Source: Sipunculus nudus
Lineage: Eukaryota > Annelida > Sipuncula > Golfingiida > Sipunculidae
Reading direction: 5' to 3'
NCBI GenBank assembly: GCA_026874595.1
Contig: CM049316.1
Location: 52,831,676 to 52,895,675 of the forward strand
DNA: 64,000 nt
The notes under the pieces were generated by a model. The model had not been told where the DNA came from. It worked only from the letters and a program-made list of their open reading frames with translations, and did no database searches. Made by a program: the position numbers and the translations under genes. Below, piece by piece: positions 48,071 through 60,159 of the stretch. Numbering within the stretch: position 1 is the stretch's first letter; every line of letters starts with the position of its first letter.

Positions 48071-50077
48071 CAAGATGGGACTAGTAGCTGATGATTGATA
48101 GCTGGGCTTCAAAGCTTAGGTTCATGTGATTAAACTCACCATAGTATATATATATGAAGCTGTAATGTAACCACACATTTTAACCCATCCTGGTGATTTT
48201 TTTTTTAAATTCCAAATTAATTTATTGGCCCTCATGGTTAAAGTCTGATAATCCAGGCAGTCAGTTGCTTGACCTGGACTGAATCAGTAGTGTTGTCATT
48301 ATGCCAGGTGCCAGCAATAAAATCTCTAGAAATCTTTGTTGAGTTTGAGACAGTTTATCTATACAGACACCAATTTACCAATGATATGTAACTCTACAGA
48401 ACATGCATTAAGTCTGTTAAGTATTTCAATAAACTTGGAAATTTAGAAATTTATGGATTAAATTTGTTTTTCAAGTCTACCTCCAAAACACAGCACTGTT
48501 AATTTTATATGGTTTTCTTATGGTCTGGAATTAGCATTCTACCACGTACCAGCCCCGCTTAACCTTTGTATGTAATGTTTATCTGGCAAGGAAAAGGCTA
48601 CTGCTACAGAAGCCATGAATTAAAGAGCTACTCAGTAGGCATTTTGATTGGACTGATCTATAGAGCTAACTTTGAGTAATCACACAATTCATCTAGGAAA
48701 CTGTACTGTAACTGCCAACCAGCCTGTTGAAATGATTCCGCTGTACACTGCAAAGTAATCCTAACATCTGACAGTGAGTGAGTAATTAATACTTAAGAAT
48801 ACATAAGGGGACAAAGAAAAGTGTTAAATCCAACCTTTATTGTAACCATCAACATTTACTGAGCCTCACATGCTGTCCTTTGTACAACAATTGGGAGACA
48901 TGCTTGTATGCAGTCAGAAATGGAGCAAACATGCACGTGGGATTTACTAAAATATAGTTAAAACAGAATCTTTTTTTCACACGACAGGTGTTATTAAAAA
49001 GTACACACACACAACTAACTGTCAGTCTGGTTTAAATAAGTGACAGTGTACTTGTAGGCCTTAGAAGATTTTTTTTTAAATTACAAAAAATTTTTTTATC
49101 TTCACTGAGATTTACAGCACAGTTCTCAACATTAGGAGATATGTCACTCTGACATCTGGATAGATTCTCCTATGTCAGGAGGACAAAATGCCACTTCTGC
49201 CAAAGAATTAGAACATAAGGTTTACATCAGAGGTGCTAAGGAGAGGTATATGTACATGCATGATTTATACACAGCATTACTGCTCTAAGATATACCTGTA
49301 AACCTTGCTTTGATGAACGGCTGAATGTTTCATGATCAATATTCCCCAGACAAGTGTCTTAAATGACTGGTCTAATCCTATTTCCAGACAACTGTTCTCC
49401 AGATACTAAGATTTTCCCCGTGTAAAGGTGGTCTTGACTTTCTTCACTTGTTAGAAACAAGGAGTCAAAAAGTAAATTTGACATATAAGAAGAAAATGAA
49501 AATAACTTCCTAGGGTTATGTTCAAAGTGAACTCTAATTAGACAATTGTTATCAATCAATGGTGGTGAGAAGATGATGGCTGAAAGTACATGTTCCATAG
49601 TCCTGACAGTTTTACTGTGAAGCTACATATACATTTTAAGTAAATATCAGAATTATACCTTGACAAACTGTACTTTGACAAAAGATCATCTGATGTACAT
49701 GCTGTGACATAAAAATCAAGCATTCTCAGTGTAATCTGTTATCTTTTGAGTTTAACACATATTTGATATTGGCATAAAAATCATTTTTTATTTAGGTTGA
49801 GAGGAAACCAAGACAGAGCATGCACAGATCAATGTTACATGACTGTCACTTGCATTCACATTTCAGTTAGCTATTACCATAACAAATCATGCACTTCAAA
49901 AACAGGTTTTGGCCATTTTCTCAAAACAGTATTTCAGCTGATTACAATTGATATTTCTAATAACCCATAAAATCAAAGATTTTTTTAAAATTTGCATTTA
50001 TGTTTGGAAAGGTGTAACCTATAATGCAATTTTATAACATTTTTTATAATGCAGGAACAAACCATTTTTCAATAAGT
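48071..50077. other. AT-rich unique DNA
   Basis: Nothing supportable seen. Confidence 0.55.
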
Positions 50078-50875
50078 GACCCATGGGTCATTACACTCAG
50101 CTGAATTTGAGATGTATACAGGTGATGCATGTATTAATTATTGCTGTTATGATCTGGTAAAAAAAAATTTGCAAAGATACCTTGAACAATGGGTAGAATG
50201 ACTTCCAGAGCGCTCATGTTTCTTTGCCCATAGTCCATAGAAAATAGGTAACAGCAAGATTTTACTTGGCACTCCCTAGATGCTAAGTTAGAAGTTTCTA
50301 TGTTAAACTGCTATGACTTGTGCCTATCTGACTTTTAGGGTGCCATGTTTTCAGCCAAAAGCTTGCAGAATATAGGTCACTATGACCTAATTTCAGGTTT
50401 CCAAGGAAATTTGCCTAGGACCCTCCTGGATGTGCAATTAAAAGTTTTTAGGTCTTACGGTTATGGTTTGTGCCCTGTTATCTTCCAGACTGCTTCATTT
50501 GAAGGCCTCAAAAATAGAGAACAAAATGTGTAAAAATTAGAGAAAAATACAGGTTGAGCCACCAGTCTTCAGGACTTGATGACTACTTGATCAAACACTA
50601 TTGATCAATATGCATGGAGAGAATCATGGCAAGAAATGCATTAGTTATTGAGATAATGGAGTTTTTGTATAAAATTTTTAATTATTCTGAGGGAGTATTT
50701 TAGAGCCCACCAGCTCGAAGGATATAGGTCACAGTGACCTAATTTCATTTTCAGATATCAAAGGATATTTTTTTGGGACCTCCCTGGGTTTTCAGTTAGA
50801 AGTTTCTAGTACCAGCGGTTGGGATTTGTGCCCTGTTAACGGACAAACAGATGATGGACAAAGAGTGATCTTTCA
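50078..50875 (+). mobile_element. Interspersed element R1, most complete copy (about 800 bp)
   Basis: It opens with the palindrome GACCCATGGGTC (50078-50089) and CTCAGCTGAATTTGAGAT. Two rounds of the module series follow: CACTATGACCTAATTTCAGG, CCTCCTGGATGTGCA, GTTTTTAGGTC, GGTTTGTGCCCTGTTA; then GGTTGAGCCACCAGTCTTCAG, TTGATCAATATGCATGGA, TTTTTAATTATTCTGAGG, GTCACAGTGACCTAATTTCA, ACCTCCCTGG, TTTGTGCCCTGTTAACGGAC. It ends GATGGACAAAGAGTGATC. No frame encodes a known transposition protein. Confidence 0.8.
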
Positions 50876-51318
50876 TTAAATCATCCATTTTATTTTCAAA
50901 AACAGAAATAAGAAGAAAGATATTTTATAAATGTACAACAAATGTGGAGATATCTGAATGTTATGTAAGATGATGTATTGTTAAAATCACACTTGTTGCC
51001 AGATATATCTCTTTTTAATAATAAAATAAAACTTTGCTTAAAATTTTAAATCTTTCCACCTACAACAAAAACTCTATTTATATATGGCAGATTTACCAGA
51101 GCATTTTCTTAAGTTTTCAAATATATAAATCATAAGAACTAAAATTAATCTGAGGGTTTTAGTGAAGTCCCACAGTTTTAGTAAGGTCACTCTTACAGTA
51201 CTTAACATCTCTATTTAATAGGTTTTAAAAATGAAATTAACTGCCTAACTGCCTTATCTAAATTTTTCAGAACTGAAATAAGAAACAAAGACATTTTTCT
51301 TAATCCTTCACCTGAATG
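50876..51318. other. AT-rich spacer between R1 and the 22-bp array
   Basis: GAAATAAGAA near 50905 and 51275 shows similar context on both sides, suggesting a duplicated R1 flank. No gene. Confidence 0.5.
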
Positions 51319-51960
51319 GATGCATGATGAACAAAGGGTCACTGCCGCAGATCAGAGAGCTCTCTGCTAAAGATCAGATGGGTCTCTGGTGTACTGACAA
51401 AGGGTCACTGCTACAGATCAGATGGCTCTCTGCTACAGATCAGACAGCTCTCTGGTGTACTGACAATGGGACTGCTACAGATCAGATGGCTCTCTGGTGA
51501 ACTGACAAAGGGTCACTGCTACAGATCAGATGGCTCTCTGCTACAGATCAGATGGGTCTCTGGTGTACTGACAAAAGGTCACTGCTACAGATCAGACAGC
51601 TCTCTGCTACAGATCAGATGGCTCTCTGGTGTACTGACAAAGGGTTACTGCAACAGATCAGACGGCTCTCTGGTGTACTGACAAAGGGTCACTGCTACAA
51701 ATCAGATGGCTCTCTGGTGTATTGACAAAAGGTCACTGCTAAAGATCAAATGGCTCTCAGTTACAGATCAGATGGGTCTCTGGTGTACTGACAAAAGGTC
51801 ACTGCTACAGATCAGACAGCTCTCTGCTACAGATCAGATGGCTCTCTGGTGTACTGACAAAGGGTTACTGCTACAGATCAGATGGCTCTCTGCTACAGAT
51901 CAGAAGGCACATTGGTGTATTGACACACTGCTACAGATCAGATGGCTCTCTGGTGTATTC
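51319..51960. repeat. 22-bp-based minisatellite derived from the R1 tail
   Basis: Two related 22-mers alternate irregularly: CTGCTACAGATCAGATGGCT(CT) and CTGGTGTACTGACAAAGGGT(CA). They often combine into 44- or 66-bp blocks, about 28 subunits in all. The start, ATGATGAACAAAGGGTCACT, aligns with the R1 tail. ACAAAGGGTC..CAGATGGC matches R1's ACAAAGAGTG..CAGATGAC in 23 of 30 positions. Overlapping short plus frames (51466-51681 and 51706-52002) are by-products. Confidence 0.9.
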
Positions 51961-52316
51961 ATCCAAGCTAAAAATATTCCTGTTAACATATGTATTTGTT
52001 AAAGTTTTTTAACAATCATTTTTTTTTCATGAAACTAAAAATTACAGGATGAGCACAATTTGAATACCCTCATTTCATGGTTGAATATTATATATTCTGA
52101 TATTCTAAAATGATACATATCCAAGCACGTTCACATGGATTTCCAATATATATGCAAACCTTTTGTTACTAAAAGCCACAGCTTATAAATACCATCACAG
52201 ACATCTGGGGTTTCAAAATTTTACCCAAACATACTTTTCATGTCTAATGTTTAAATTTATGCCCTTCCATGTGTATTTAGCAAACAGTAAATGACAGTGG
52301 TGATAATGAATTTTAT
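51961..52316. other. AT-rich spacer
   Basis: Nothing supportable seen. Confidence 0.55.
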
Positions 52317-53800
52317 CAAGTGGCTCATTGACCATGAGGCTCAACTGAATTTGAGATATTAATAAAGTTGATAGCACATAAACATATGTCCATGCCATAA
52401 CTTATTTTGAAGTTTCCAATAAAGTTTGAACTTGACGGGACTAATGGTTAGAATTTATGTCCGCCCATATATGAGTCAGACATCTGTGGTATTAAAACCT
52501 AGGTCTTTGCCCCAACCTCAGATAAGATAGGCATCACCAGTCTCCATTCAGGTGTCCTGAGAAACCTCATCATCTTGTGAAGCTGAAACTTAGTTCAACA
52601 ACTACAAAATGTCAAGCTGAAGGATAAACCAATGTCCTCCTAAAAATACAATTAAAGTGCATAAAAATAAAGAAATTACATGTGGTGACTAGTCTTCTTC
52701 AGAGGTTGTTACAGTTTAATGAGTATACCATGTTTCAAGAAAATAAATCAAGCCTTCAATGTAAATCTGGCTTTTTATATACATTTTTCATAACCAGAGT
52801 TTTAATATCTGATAACATCCATGAATTTACCTCAAAGTGACTTCATAAGCAGATATCCAAGATGACATATCAGCATGTCAAGTTTAAACTTACTAACTTC
52901 CCGAGTCCTACTTTAATACCATTTGTGCCCTGCTGAAGGATGGCTGAAATCAAGAAAAATCCCATTCTTAGAAATACAAGTATGAATGTGTGAACTTAAA
53001 AACTTTAAGGTGTTATGCCTACAGTCTTCTGCACCTGTTAAAACTCTTCAAGTCCAATTAGCATAACCATACAGTCAAGTAGTTCAGGAGAAATCTGGCC
53101 TTTGCATATACTTTTACTATTAAGAGTGAACTTCAAAGGTGCTGAAATTTGTGATCTGTCCCTAACTCAAAGAAAATAGTTAGGTAATACAGACCTCATT
53201 TCCAGTGTCTTTTTGAGGAACAATCAGGAATTGTTAACTTGTCAAGTTTGAACCTCCTATATACTACACATAAGACGTTCTGTCCTGCTGAACATGAGTG
53301 ATGGCTGAAATCTGTCTGCCTAAAAATATGCCATTATTATACGTAAATTAGTAAAATTGCAGGTGGCTAACAAGCCTTCCTTGTAGCAGCTCACCAAGAA
53401 TAATTGCCATTCTGAATTTCTTGACATTCCATGTAGCTGTCAAGTAGCATTAACATGTGCTCATACACATGAATTTGCTCTGCAACAGTGACCTATTTTT
53501 GAATTTCTGCAGAGGACCTATCAGGACCTGTCAGTGTGTGAAATAAATTGATTTACATCAGTTTTGCAAACATTTAAAATCCACAAAATATCTGTGAATA
53601 TTAAATTTCCATAAAACTAATATAACTCAATTCATACATAAATTTATCTTGCTCTAAACAACAGACAAACATAATATAAAAGCTAAAGTGCTGTTCCCTG
53701 CTGAAGTTGACACCAATGGTTGTACCCAGTTATTCTCAAAAATACAAGTAAAAAATAAAACATTGTAGATGGCACCACCAATCACCTTCTGTAATTAATG
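52317..53800 (+). mobile_element. Degenerate R1/R3-related repeat tract
   Basis: It begins TTGACCATGAGGCTCAACTG AATTTGAGAT, a decayed form of the R1/R3 head. It then repeats a module about every 300-450 bp: GTG CCCTGCTGAAG followed by GATGGCTGAAAT, CATCACCAGTCT or GGCACCACCAATC, and AAAATACAAGTA. Matches are weaker than in the other R1 copies, so the boundary is approximate. Confidence 0.5.
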
Positions 53801-54419
53801 TTCTTCATGATCAATTTGCAAAATGATTTTCATGATATTCTGTTATAAATTTCCATACCCATGATAAGTTGTTGCTGTTATCGTTATAAATGATTGTTCC
53901 ACACAAATTAATACAGGAATATTCCACTTTCCAGATTTTTTGTCTTCTTTGTGTGTCCATTAAAAAAATTTTATAGTATAAACTCCCATAATTTTAATTA
54001 CGTTATATTTTTAGATATGAAAAAATCTGTCTTCAAAAGTCATAATAATTCTGAGCATCTACTGAAAATGTTTTCAAATCTGGATCTTGCCTACAAATCA
54101 GTCAAGATCCCAACAAATGTATCCATCCAGACATGTCTGATACAGAATTAGCAAGAATTAGCCTTTTCAAGAAGAATGCTAATAAAGGTTGCTAAGATGC
54201 ATCTAATGTAACATGCTTGTTCATTTTTTGTGCCTTTCTACTTCTAAGGACAAACCTTAATCCTTTTCAGTTCCCTTCAGTAATTTTCAATATTTGAACC
54301 ATGGCCATGAATGTCTGATCCACTGATTCTTACACTTACAGTCTGAGACAGGGAAAAAAAGACATATCATTTTTCATTGACATCCTTAAAAATCCCATTA
54401 CATTTTGTGGGACTTAATG
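53801..54419. other. AT-rich unique DNA
   Basis: A 66-codon plus frame at 53951-54151 is unrecognised. Nothing else seen. Confidence 0.55.
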
Positions 54420-55880
54420 AACCCATCCTCACTGGGTACAAGAACCATTAAAACAGCCCATACAGCCTCAAAGAGTGTTGGGGCCCAGGGCTATAGCAGC
54501 ACCCCAGAGCCATTGAAAGCCTGTCGAGCCCCGATTCTCCCACTGAGGAGATGCTAAGCTGCCAGCTCTGACGTCTGACACATAAGCAGCCTCTCTGAAG
54601 GCGAGGTGCCCAAACATCAATGAGAAGTAATGAAGAGTGAACGCAGGGATTTGAATTGCTACAAGCACTTTCCATTTGACAACTGAAGGGACATGGTTTC
54701 TTCTGCTTTTAAGCTATATTACATGGTGTCTTTGATGTTGAGGTTCTGATTGTGACACGGTAAATAGGATTGCTACTAATCCTAAGGAGGGGGAGCCCTA
54801 CCATGAAACATGTTCCTCCCAAGTCTCTAAACATTATTCACCAACATGTTATTTCCCTGTCACTCTTACTGAGACCCTGGCCACCCGCTAAACCAAATTA
54901 ATTGTGTTCCATTTCAATTGGCTATTGCTTTTCAGGGCAGTGACTCGAGTTAGTACAGTTGCTTTGTGGTGGCATACGTGTGACCAACTTTGATTTAAAT
55001 GGCAACCACCTGCAACGATTGGTGTTTGTCTAAGACAGGGGGTATAACACAGACATTAGGCATCATTAGGCCAATCTCACCATTTTCCTCCACAGAATGA
55101 AGCTGCAGCCATTATAACCCAGCTCCTGTGGAGACCTCAGTTTGAAAATAACACATCTAAGCTCCCCTACAGCACAGCGATCCCGCTATGGATGACACCC
55201 CGAATGGTTCTCCTTAATACCACCAAGGCTCTCAGTAACAGACCCAGGCTTACACAAAAAGAAAACCAATACATGCCAGACCAAGCCTTTTAGTATTTGA
55301 ATCATAACAGGTTATCCAGGGACAGCCGGCAAGTATTAGGCGGCACAAAGCCAAATCGCAATTAATTGCATTTACTGAAGTGTAAGCACCCACAAAGACT
55401 ATCAGGGAGGCACAAAGTTACTGATGTGATTAGGATAAATTTAATCGTGATATTGAGCCCTGTATCCATATTGTGCTAGGCCACAAAGGGGTTACTCATC
55501 TGCACGATATCAAATTAGACATCCCCATTCAAGCCGATCGCAGCCACAAAGCAGAAAGTCCCGGCACAATACAGGACTAGGAGGGCCGTTCCCATCAACG
55601 TCAATCTGATCTGATGTGCAAAATGTAAACTACCACCCTCCCATTATGAGCCGCACTCGAGCCCCTGTCATCCCAAACTGTAGTCACCCCAGCACACAAT
55701 GCCAAGGGCCAGAAGCTGGCCAAAAGTATGCTCCCTTTTGTGGAGGGCATATAAGAGGTCGCTGCAGTGATGCAGCTCACTCGACTAATAGCGATGGATA
55801 CTTTACCTACGGCCTTATTAAGCCCTACTTAACACCCAGCATTCCTTGAAACCATGGCTCCTCAACACAACACAAAACCT
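54420..55880. other. Longest complex, higher-GC block (candidate regulatory DNA)
   Basis: About 1.46 kb almost free of simple or dispersed repeats, with GC well above its flanks. It contains homeodomain-type cores (AATTAATTG, GCAATTAATTGC), CCAAT-like TCAATTGGC and a cluster of CACAAAG. Short frames on both strands (54448-54675 minus, 55616-55849 plus) overlap in several phases and match no family. I infer conserved non-coding DNA; a single sequence cannot prove it. Confidence 0.45.
55344..55551. promoter_or_regulatory. Cluster of five CACAAAG motifs
   Basis: CACAAAG occurs at 55344, 55391, 55411, 55482 and 55545, all in one orientation; complement CTTTGTG also occurs near 54962. The core ACAAAG/CTTTGT is shared by SOX and TCF/LEF HMG-box sites. 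GCAATTAATTGC lies inside the cluster. Confidence 0.4.
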
Positions 55881-57222
55881 GCTAAATGGATGTCACTGTG
55901 ACCTGATATCAATTTGTACATGGATTACAGTAAATATTTTGCCCCTGAGGGACATGCAATACAAGCTACCCCACCTGTCTTACAACTATCTGATGCTGAT
56001 GGTATCCTAAGGCAGAGAAAAAGATGGTTAATCTGAGAAAACCAAGCTGTGGACAACAAGGAGGCTCCAGGACACTACACTGGCTTGTAAATCCCCAGGA
56101 TGTAAAACAAACTGAAAAACACACACTCATTGTCCCTCCTCATGCCTCAATTAACACTGCACAAAAATCCAGTCTACTCCCATTTAACAGCACTGTCCAT
56201 TCAATGTTTTATGCTAAATGCTGCATCAAACTTCATAATGCAAGTTCATAAACATGATCAGTGATTTTATTAATGGCATTATTATCATGTATTTAATTTT
56301 TGTTTTAATTTTTGCATTTTTTTGCATTAATCTCTTGGGGAAAGTGTTTTATTCAGCCTTTTTGCAAACATCCAGTGAGAATAAAAGTCATTTTTACCTG
56401 TACATTTAGCTATTTTTGTTTGCACTTTCTACAGACTGTGAGATATTATTTTAGAGGGTCCATCAGTACCATATAAATGTATTCAAATTTTTTAAAATAG
56501 GTTAAAAAAAGTCCCATAAAAAACTATTCTTAAAAGATTTCTTTTACCTTAAATTTAACTCAGACTGTTTAACTAGTCCATCTGACAAGTGCTTGATATG
56601 CTTCGACAACAGATTTAAACCATGTAATATTTTTTTGCATTTACAGGCCTGGCACCAGTTAATGACAATAAAAAGGTAAGTGCTCTATAAATAAGAGCAG
56701 CATTTTTTTTAAAATAAAGTGAAAAAAGAGTAAAATTAGCTCCCATCAACTCCTCTGTAATGATCACAGATTAAATAAAACATGTACTACAAATGTACAT
56801 ACACTGCACAAAATGTCACATTGTCAGAAATATTCATTGTCCACTTGCTTCTACATGAAGTTCAGGGCATTCTGAACAAGCTGGAGCACTGGACATTCTC
56901 ACAAAGAAAAAGTGTCCGAACTTGTTCTTACTGGACTGTGATGACCTTATAGAAATATTAGGTGCCAGGACTTTTTTGCTGATAAGACACAAAAAGACAA
57001 AGTAATTAATGTCATTTTTAGTCAATCTTTAAAAAGAAGAGTGACTCTTAAAAAAAAATGATTTGGCAGGCTAAACTTTTTTAACTGGACTAAAATTTTT
57101 TCAATATTTATTTACCCTATTACACAACCTTAAACCACCAATATTGTGACTTTTTTATTTTACTTTATGCTTCACTTATTTAAATTTAAATATTCAAATT
57201 AAATATCAGAAATACTGTGTCA
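55881..57222. other. Unique DNA, AT-rich in its second half
   Basis: A 75-codon plus frame (56024-56251) and a 63-codon minus frame (56834-57025) are unrecognised. No repeats of note. Confidence 0.5.
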
Positions 57223-57224
57223 TA

Positions 57225-57559
57225 CAGTAGAACCTTGATTTTCCATATCTCTTTTTACCAAAAATTTGTTTTTCCGTAATTAAAGTAATGAACCAAAATT
57301 TACCTCTATTAAATAAATGCTCCCCTGCTTTTGAAAGGAAAATATTATTAACAAATATTGAAAATGATCTAATGAGATAATGTTACTGTATGCCAGATTT
57401 AGCATGTTAATAGAACATTGATAATGATATGCCCAACATACATATCAATGATCTAGCAGTAGACCTCTTGAAAGATGTATGACTTCATCTATCTGTAACC
57501 TTAATAATCCGAACAAATTTTATATCCCCCATACCATTCGGATATTCAAGGTTCTACTG
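57225..57559. mobile_element. Tigger/pogo-like MITE, 335 bp
   Basis: The left end is CAGTAGAACCTTGATTTTCC. The reverse complement of the right end is CAGTAGAACCTTGAATATCC. Both ends are flanked by TA (57223-57224 and 57560-57561), the standard target of Tc1/mariner-type transposases. Termini of the form CAGTAGAACCT..GATT are typical of Tigger/pogo MITEs. No transposase is encoded. Confidence 0.85.
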
Positions 57560-57561
57560 TA

Positions 57562-58308
57562 ATTTTATTTTTTCTTATAAAATTTTAATCACATTTATAT
57601 ATTTAAATCTTATTCAAATTCAATTTTACAAATACTTGTGACAATTTCATTTTATAATCATTTTTATTCACATTTAATTTAACTGAGACGAACAACAATT
57701 TAATTTTAAATTTCAGACAGCAGAAAGTGTTATGTTGTTGATGGATTAAATCAGCGTCAATCTCAGCATCAAAATCTACAAGCCCTGGGTCTGAAAGGTT
57801 GATGATTGGCGACCCACAAGCCTTCCATCCCGGTTCCCTTGTGATAAATACAACACAACCAGGGTCAACATACTTGCCCCAGGTATAAATCTTCTCTCAA
57901 ACAGGGAAGGCCCAGGTCCCTCAAGACCTACCAATGTTGAATTCAAGGGCAAAAGTCCCCACTAAAAATGCCTGACTTATATGGCACACTCAAGTGTATC
58001 ACAAGTGACAGTTTACCAAATGAAGTGTAAGAGTTGGCAAAACAGTATATAAAAAGTCCTCCTTCCTCAGACTAAACTAATGTAATAATATGTGAAGTCT
58101 AACTGTCCAAGTGTTGTTTAATTTACTTCACTGGGATATACTTACAAACAATCTCCCCAACAATATGGGTAGTAAGTTTCAGCTACTTGACAAAGTCAGC
58201 AATATGTCACCATTAATTACCTGTACAAAATGACTTATGATATTAGACATTAAAAATGATGTTGGATGAAGTTATACATCACAATCCGCTGTAGGTGAAA
58301 GATATTTT
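57562..58308. other. Unique DNA with a small complex stretch
   Basis: 57.71-57.96 kb is higher in GC and includes TGATGGATTAA, a PBX/HOX-like composite. No gene. Confidence 0.4.
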
Positions 58309-59230
58309 AGGGCTGGACATTAACAGTTAACTAACTGCCTCGGGCAAGTAAAAATTCCTTGTTGTAGGGCAAATAAAAGTAGGCTCATACTTCCCTGACC
58401 GGGTAAGTGGGTCCAACATAAACCTTTAGATAAAGGCATGAATCTTAACTAATCTTCAGTTAAGCAATGATTCCTTTTAATGCGGTTGCAGTGCGTCTCC
58501 GACCTGTCATCTGACATTATTTTTGTCTTATCATGTAGCAACCGTTCTGACAAAAATTTTCAATGGAAGGGGTCAGACAAGAATGCCGCTGAATTAAATA
58601 TGTCACATAGGGGTTTCCCCAGGATTAACGTGTTTATCAGAATATGCCATGAGAAAAAAAAACATTCTACGCTTGATAACATCGATTTAAATCATTGTAA
58701 ATATGTGAAACATTTCCCTGTCACTCACTGGTGAGTGATCGGCCCAATACATGTATCTGTTACAATTCAAGCAGCTGGTTTTATCTTTTACTGCTACTTT
58801 TTGTAATGCAAGGATACAAACATATATGATATAAATCATACATAAATATTATATATATCATATGTACAAATACTGTATATCACATATACAAACATACATT
58901 TCATCCACAACTGCGACCACATACCGCGACCACTTACCCCAGCTGTGCCGTAGGAGAAATCATAGCTTTAGCCATTTTCTTTTCTGAAGAAAATGTATCA
59001 TATTAATAATACCTCTTCATCTCAAATTACCCAACTGTTTAGCTGTATACAGATATTAAAGAGAAACACTGTTAACGAACAAACATCTGAACATACTTTC
59101 TATCATGCAACATAACAAGCAACATATCCACACTTTGTAGCTGCCATTGCTGATTTCTGTAGGACAAGTAAAAGGTAGATTTTACTTGTGTGTCTTGAAA
59201 AGTTCTTTCAAAAGTAATTGTCAAGCCCTG
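58309..59230. mobile_element. hAT-like MITE, about 0.92 kb
   Basis: The left end AGGGCTGGACATTAAC and the reverse complement of the right end AGGGCTTGACAATTAC agree at 13 of 16 positions by eye. Subterminal GGCAAGTAAAA (left) and its counterpart ACAAGTAAAA (right, both orientations) add support. The adjoining octamers GATATTTT and GATTTTAT are similar but not identical, so the 8-bp duplication expected of hAT is degraded or misplaced. The interior has an 84-codon plus frame (58480-58734) without transposase features. Confidence 0.6.
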
Positions 59231-60103
59231 ATTTTATGACATTATAGTTTATGACATGTCCACAGTATTTTGACAACTGTCGTTCTAACAGATGGTTAAA
59301 CTATACAGTCTGTTCCACAGAGTGGTGTACACTGAATTTTTGTGATTATTCACTGAAACTTGAATATGACCAGATGATGTGACAAGTAATAGATGAGGAT
59401 CTAAAGGCCTATTTTGTGATGAAAATGTAAAAAAAAAAATCTATATTTACAAGCTTCAGGTTTTATTGGTACTTGTGATAAAATGATATGGCATCTGCTT
59501 TTGGTTGCCAGCCTCACTCTGAATGTTCATGACAATAAACAACCATTCAGCAGCTTTTAAATACAGTTATTTCTGCATGTGACTAGTGACCATGACCTTC
59601 GGTTGGATTGAAATGTTGTTCAAAATTGACTTTTCTTATATATTGATTTTATCAGATTTCTAACATTGTTACAGTTTTGATTAATAGGTGTATACCTCAT
59701 CCCTTCAATGGCACTTACTATTTGGAATCTACAGACTTGTAAATTTATGATAATAATGATTAATTTTAACGGAAATCCCCAATTACATGTAGAAAAGACT
59801 ACAATAAAAGAAATGTTCAAGAGTTGTATGAACTAAGAGATATTGTTATGACACCAACCTTCAATCAGAGATGTGTCAATTTAACACTACTGGAGCAGTG
59901 TAAAACTGACACTTTTAACATATGCACTTAAAAATATTTAGACAGGACCCTTGTTCATCAAGATTTTGTTACAAGAACTCAGTAAAACCTCACTGACCAT
60001 GTTCATAAAGACTGTCCTAATGAAGTTGTTATCACACTACAAGCAAGTCATAATCCCCTAACACTACATTCATGGAGACAGTTAAAACAACCTGAGCGCT
60101 ACA

Positions 60104-60104
<1 letters not shown>
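59231..60104. other. AT-rich unique DNA
   Basis: Nothing supportable seen. Confidence 0.55.

Positions 60105-60157
<53 letters not shown>
60105..60157. repeat. (AT)n microsatellite
   Basis: About 26 uninterrupted AT dinucleotides. Confidence 0.97.
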
Positions 60158-60159
<2 letters not shown>

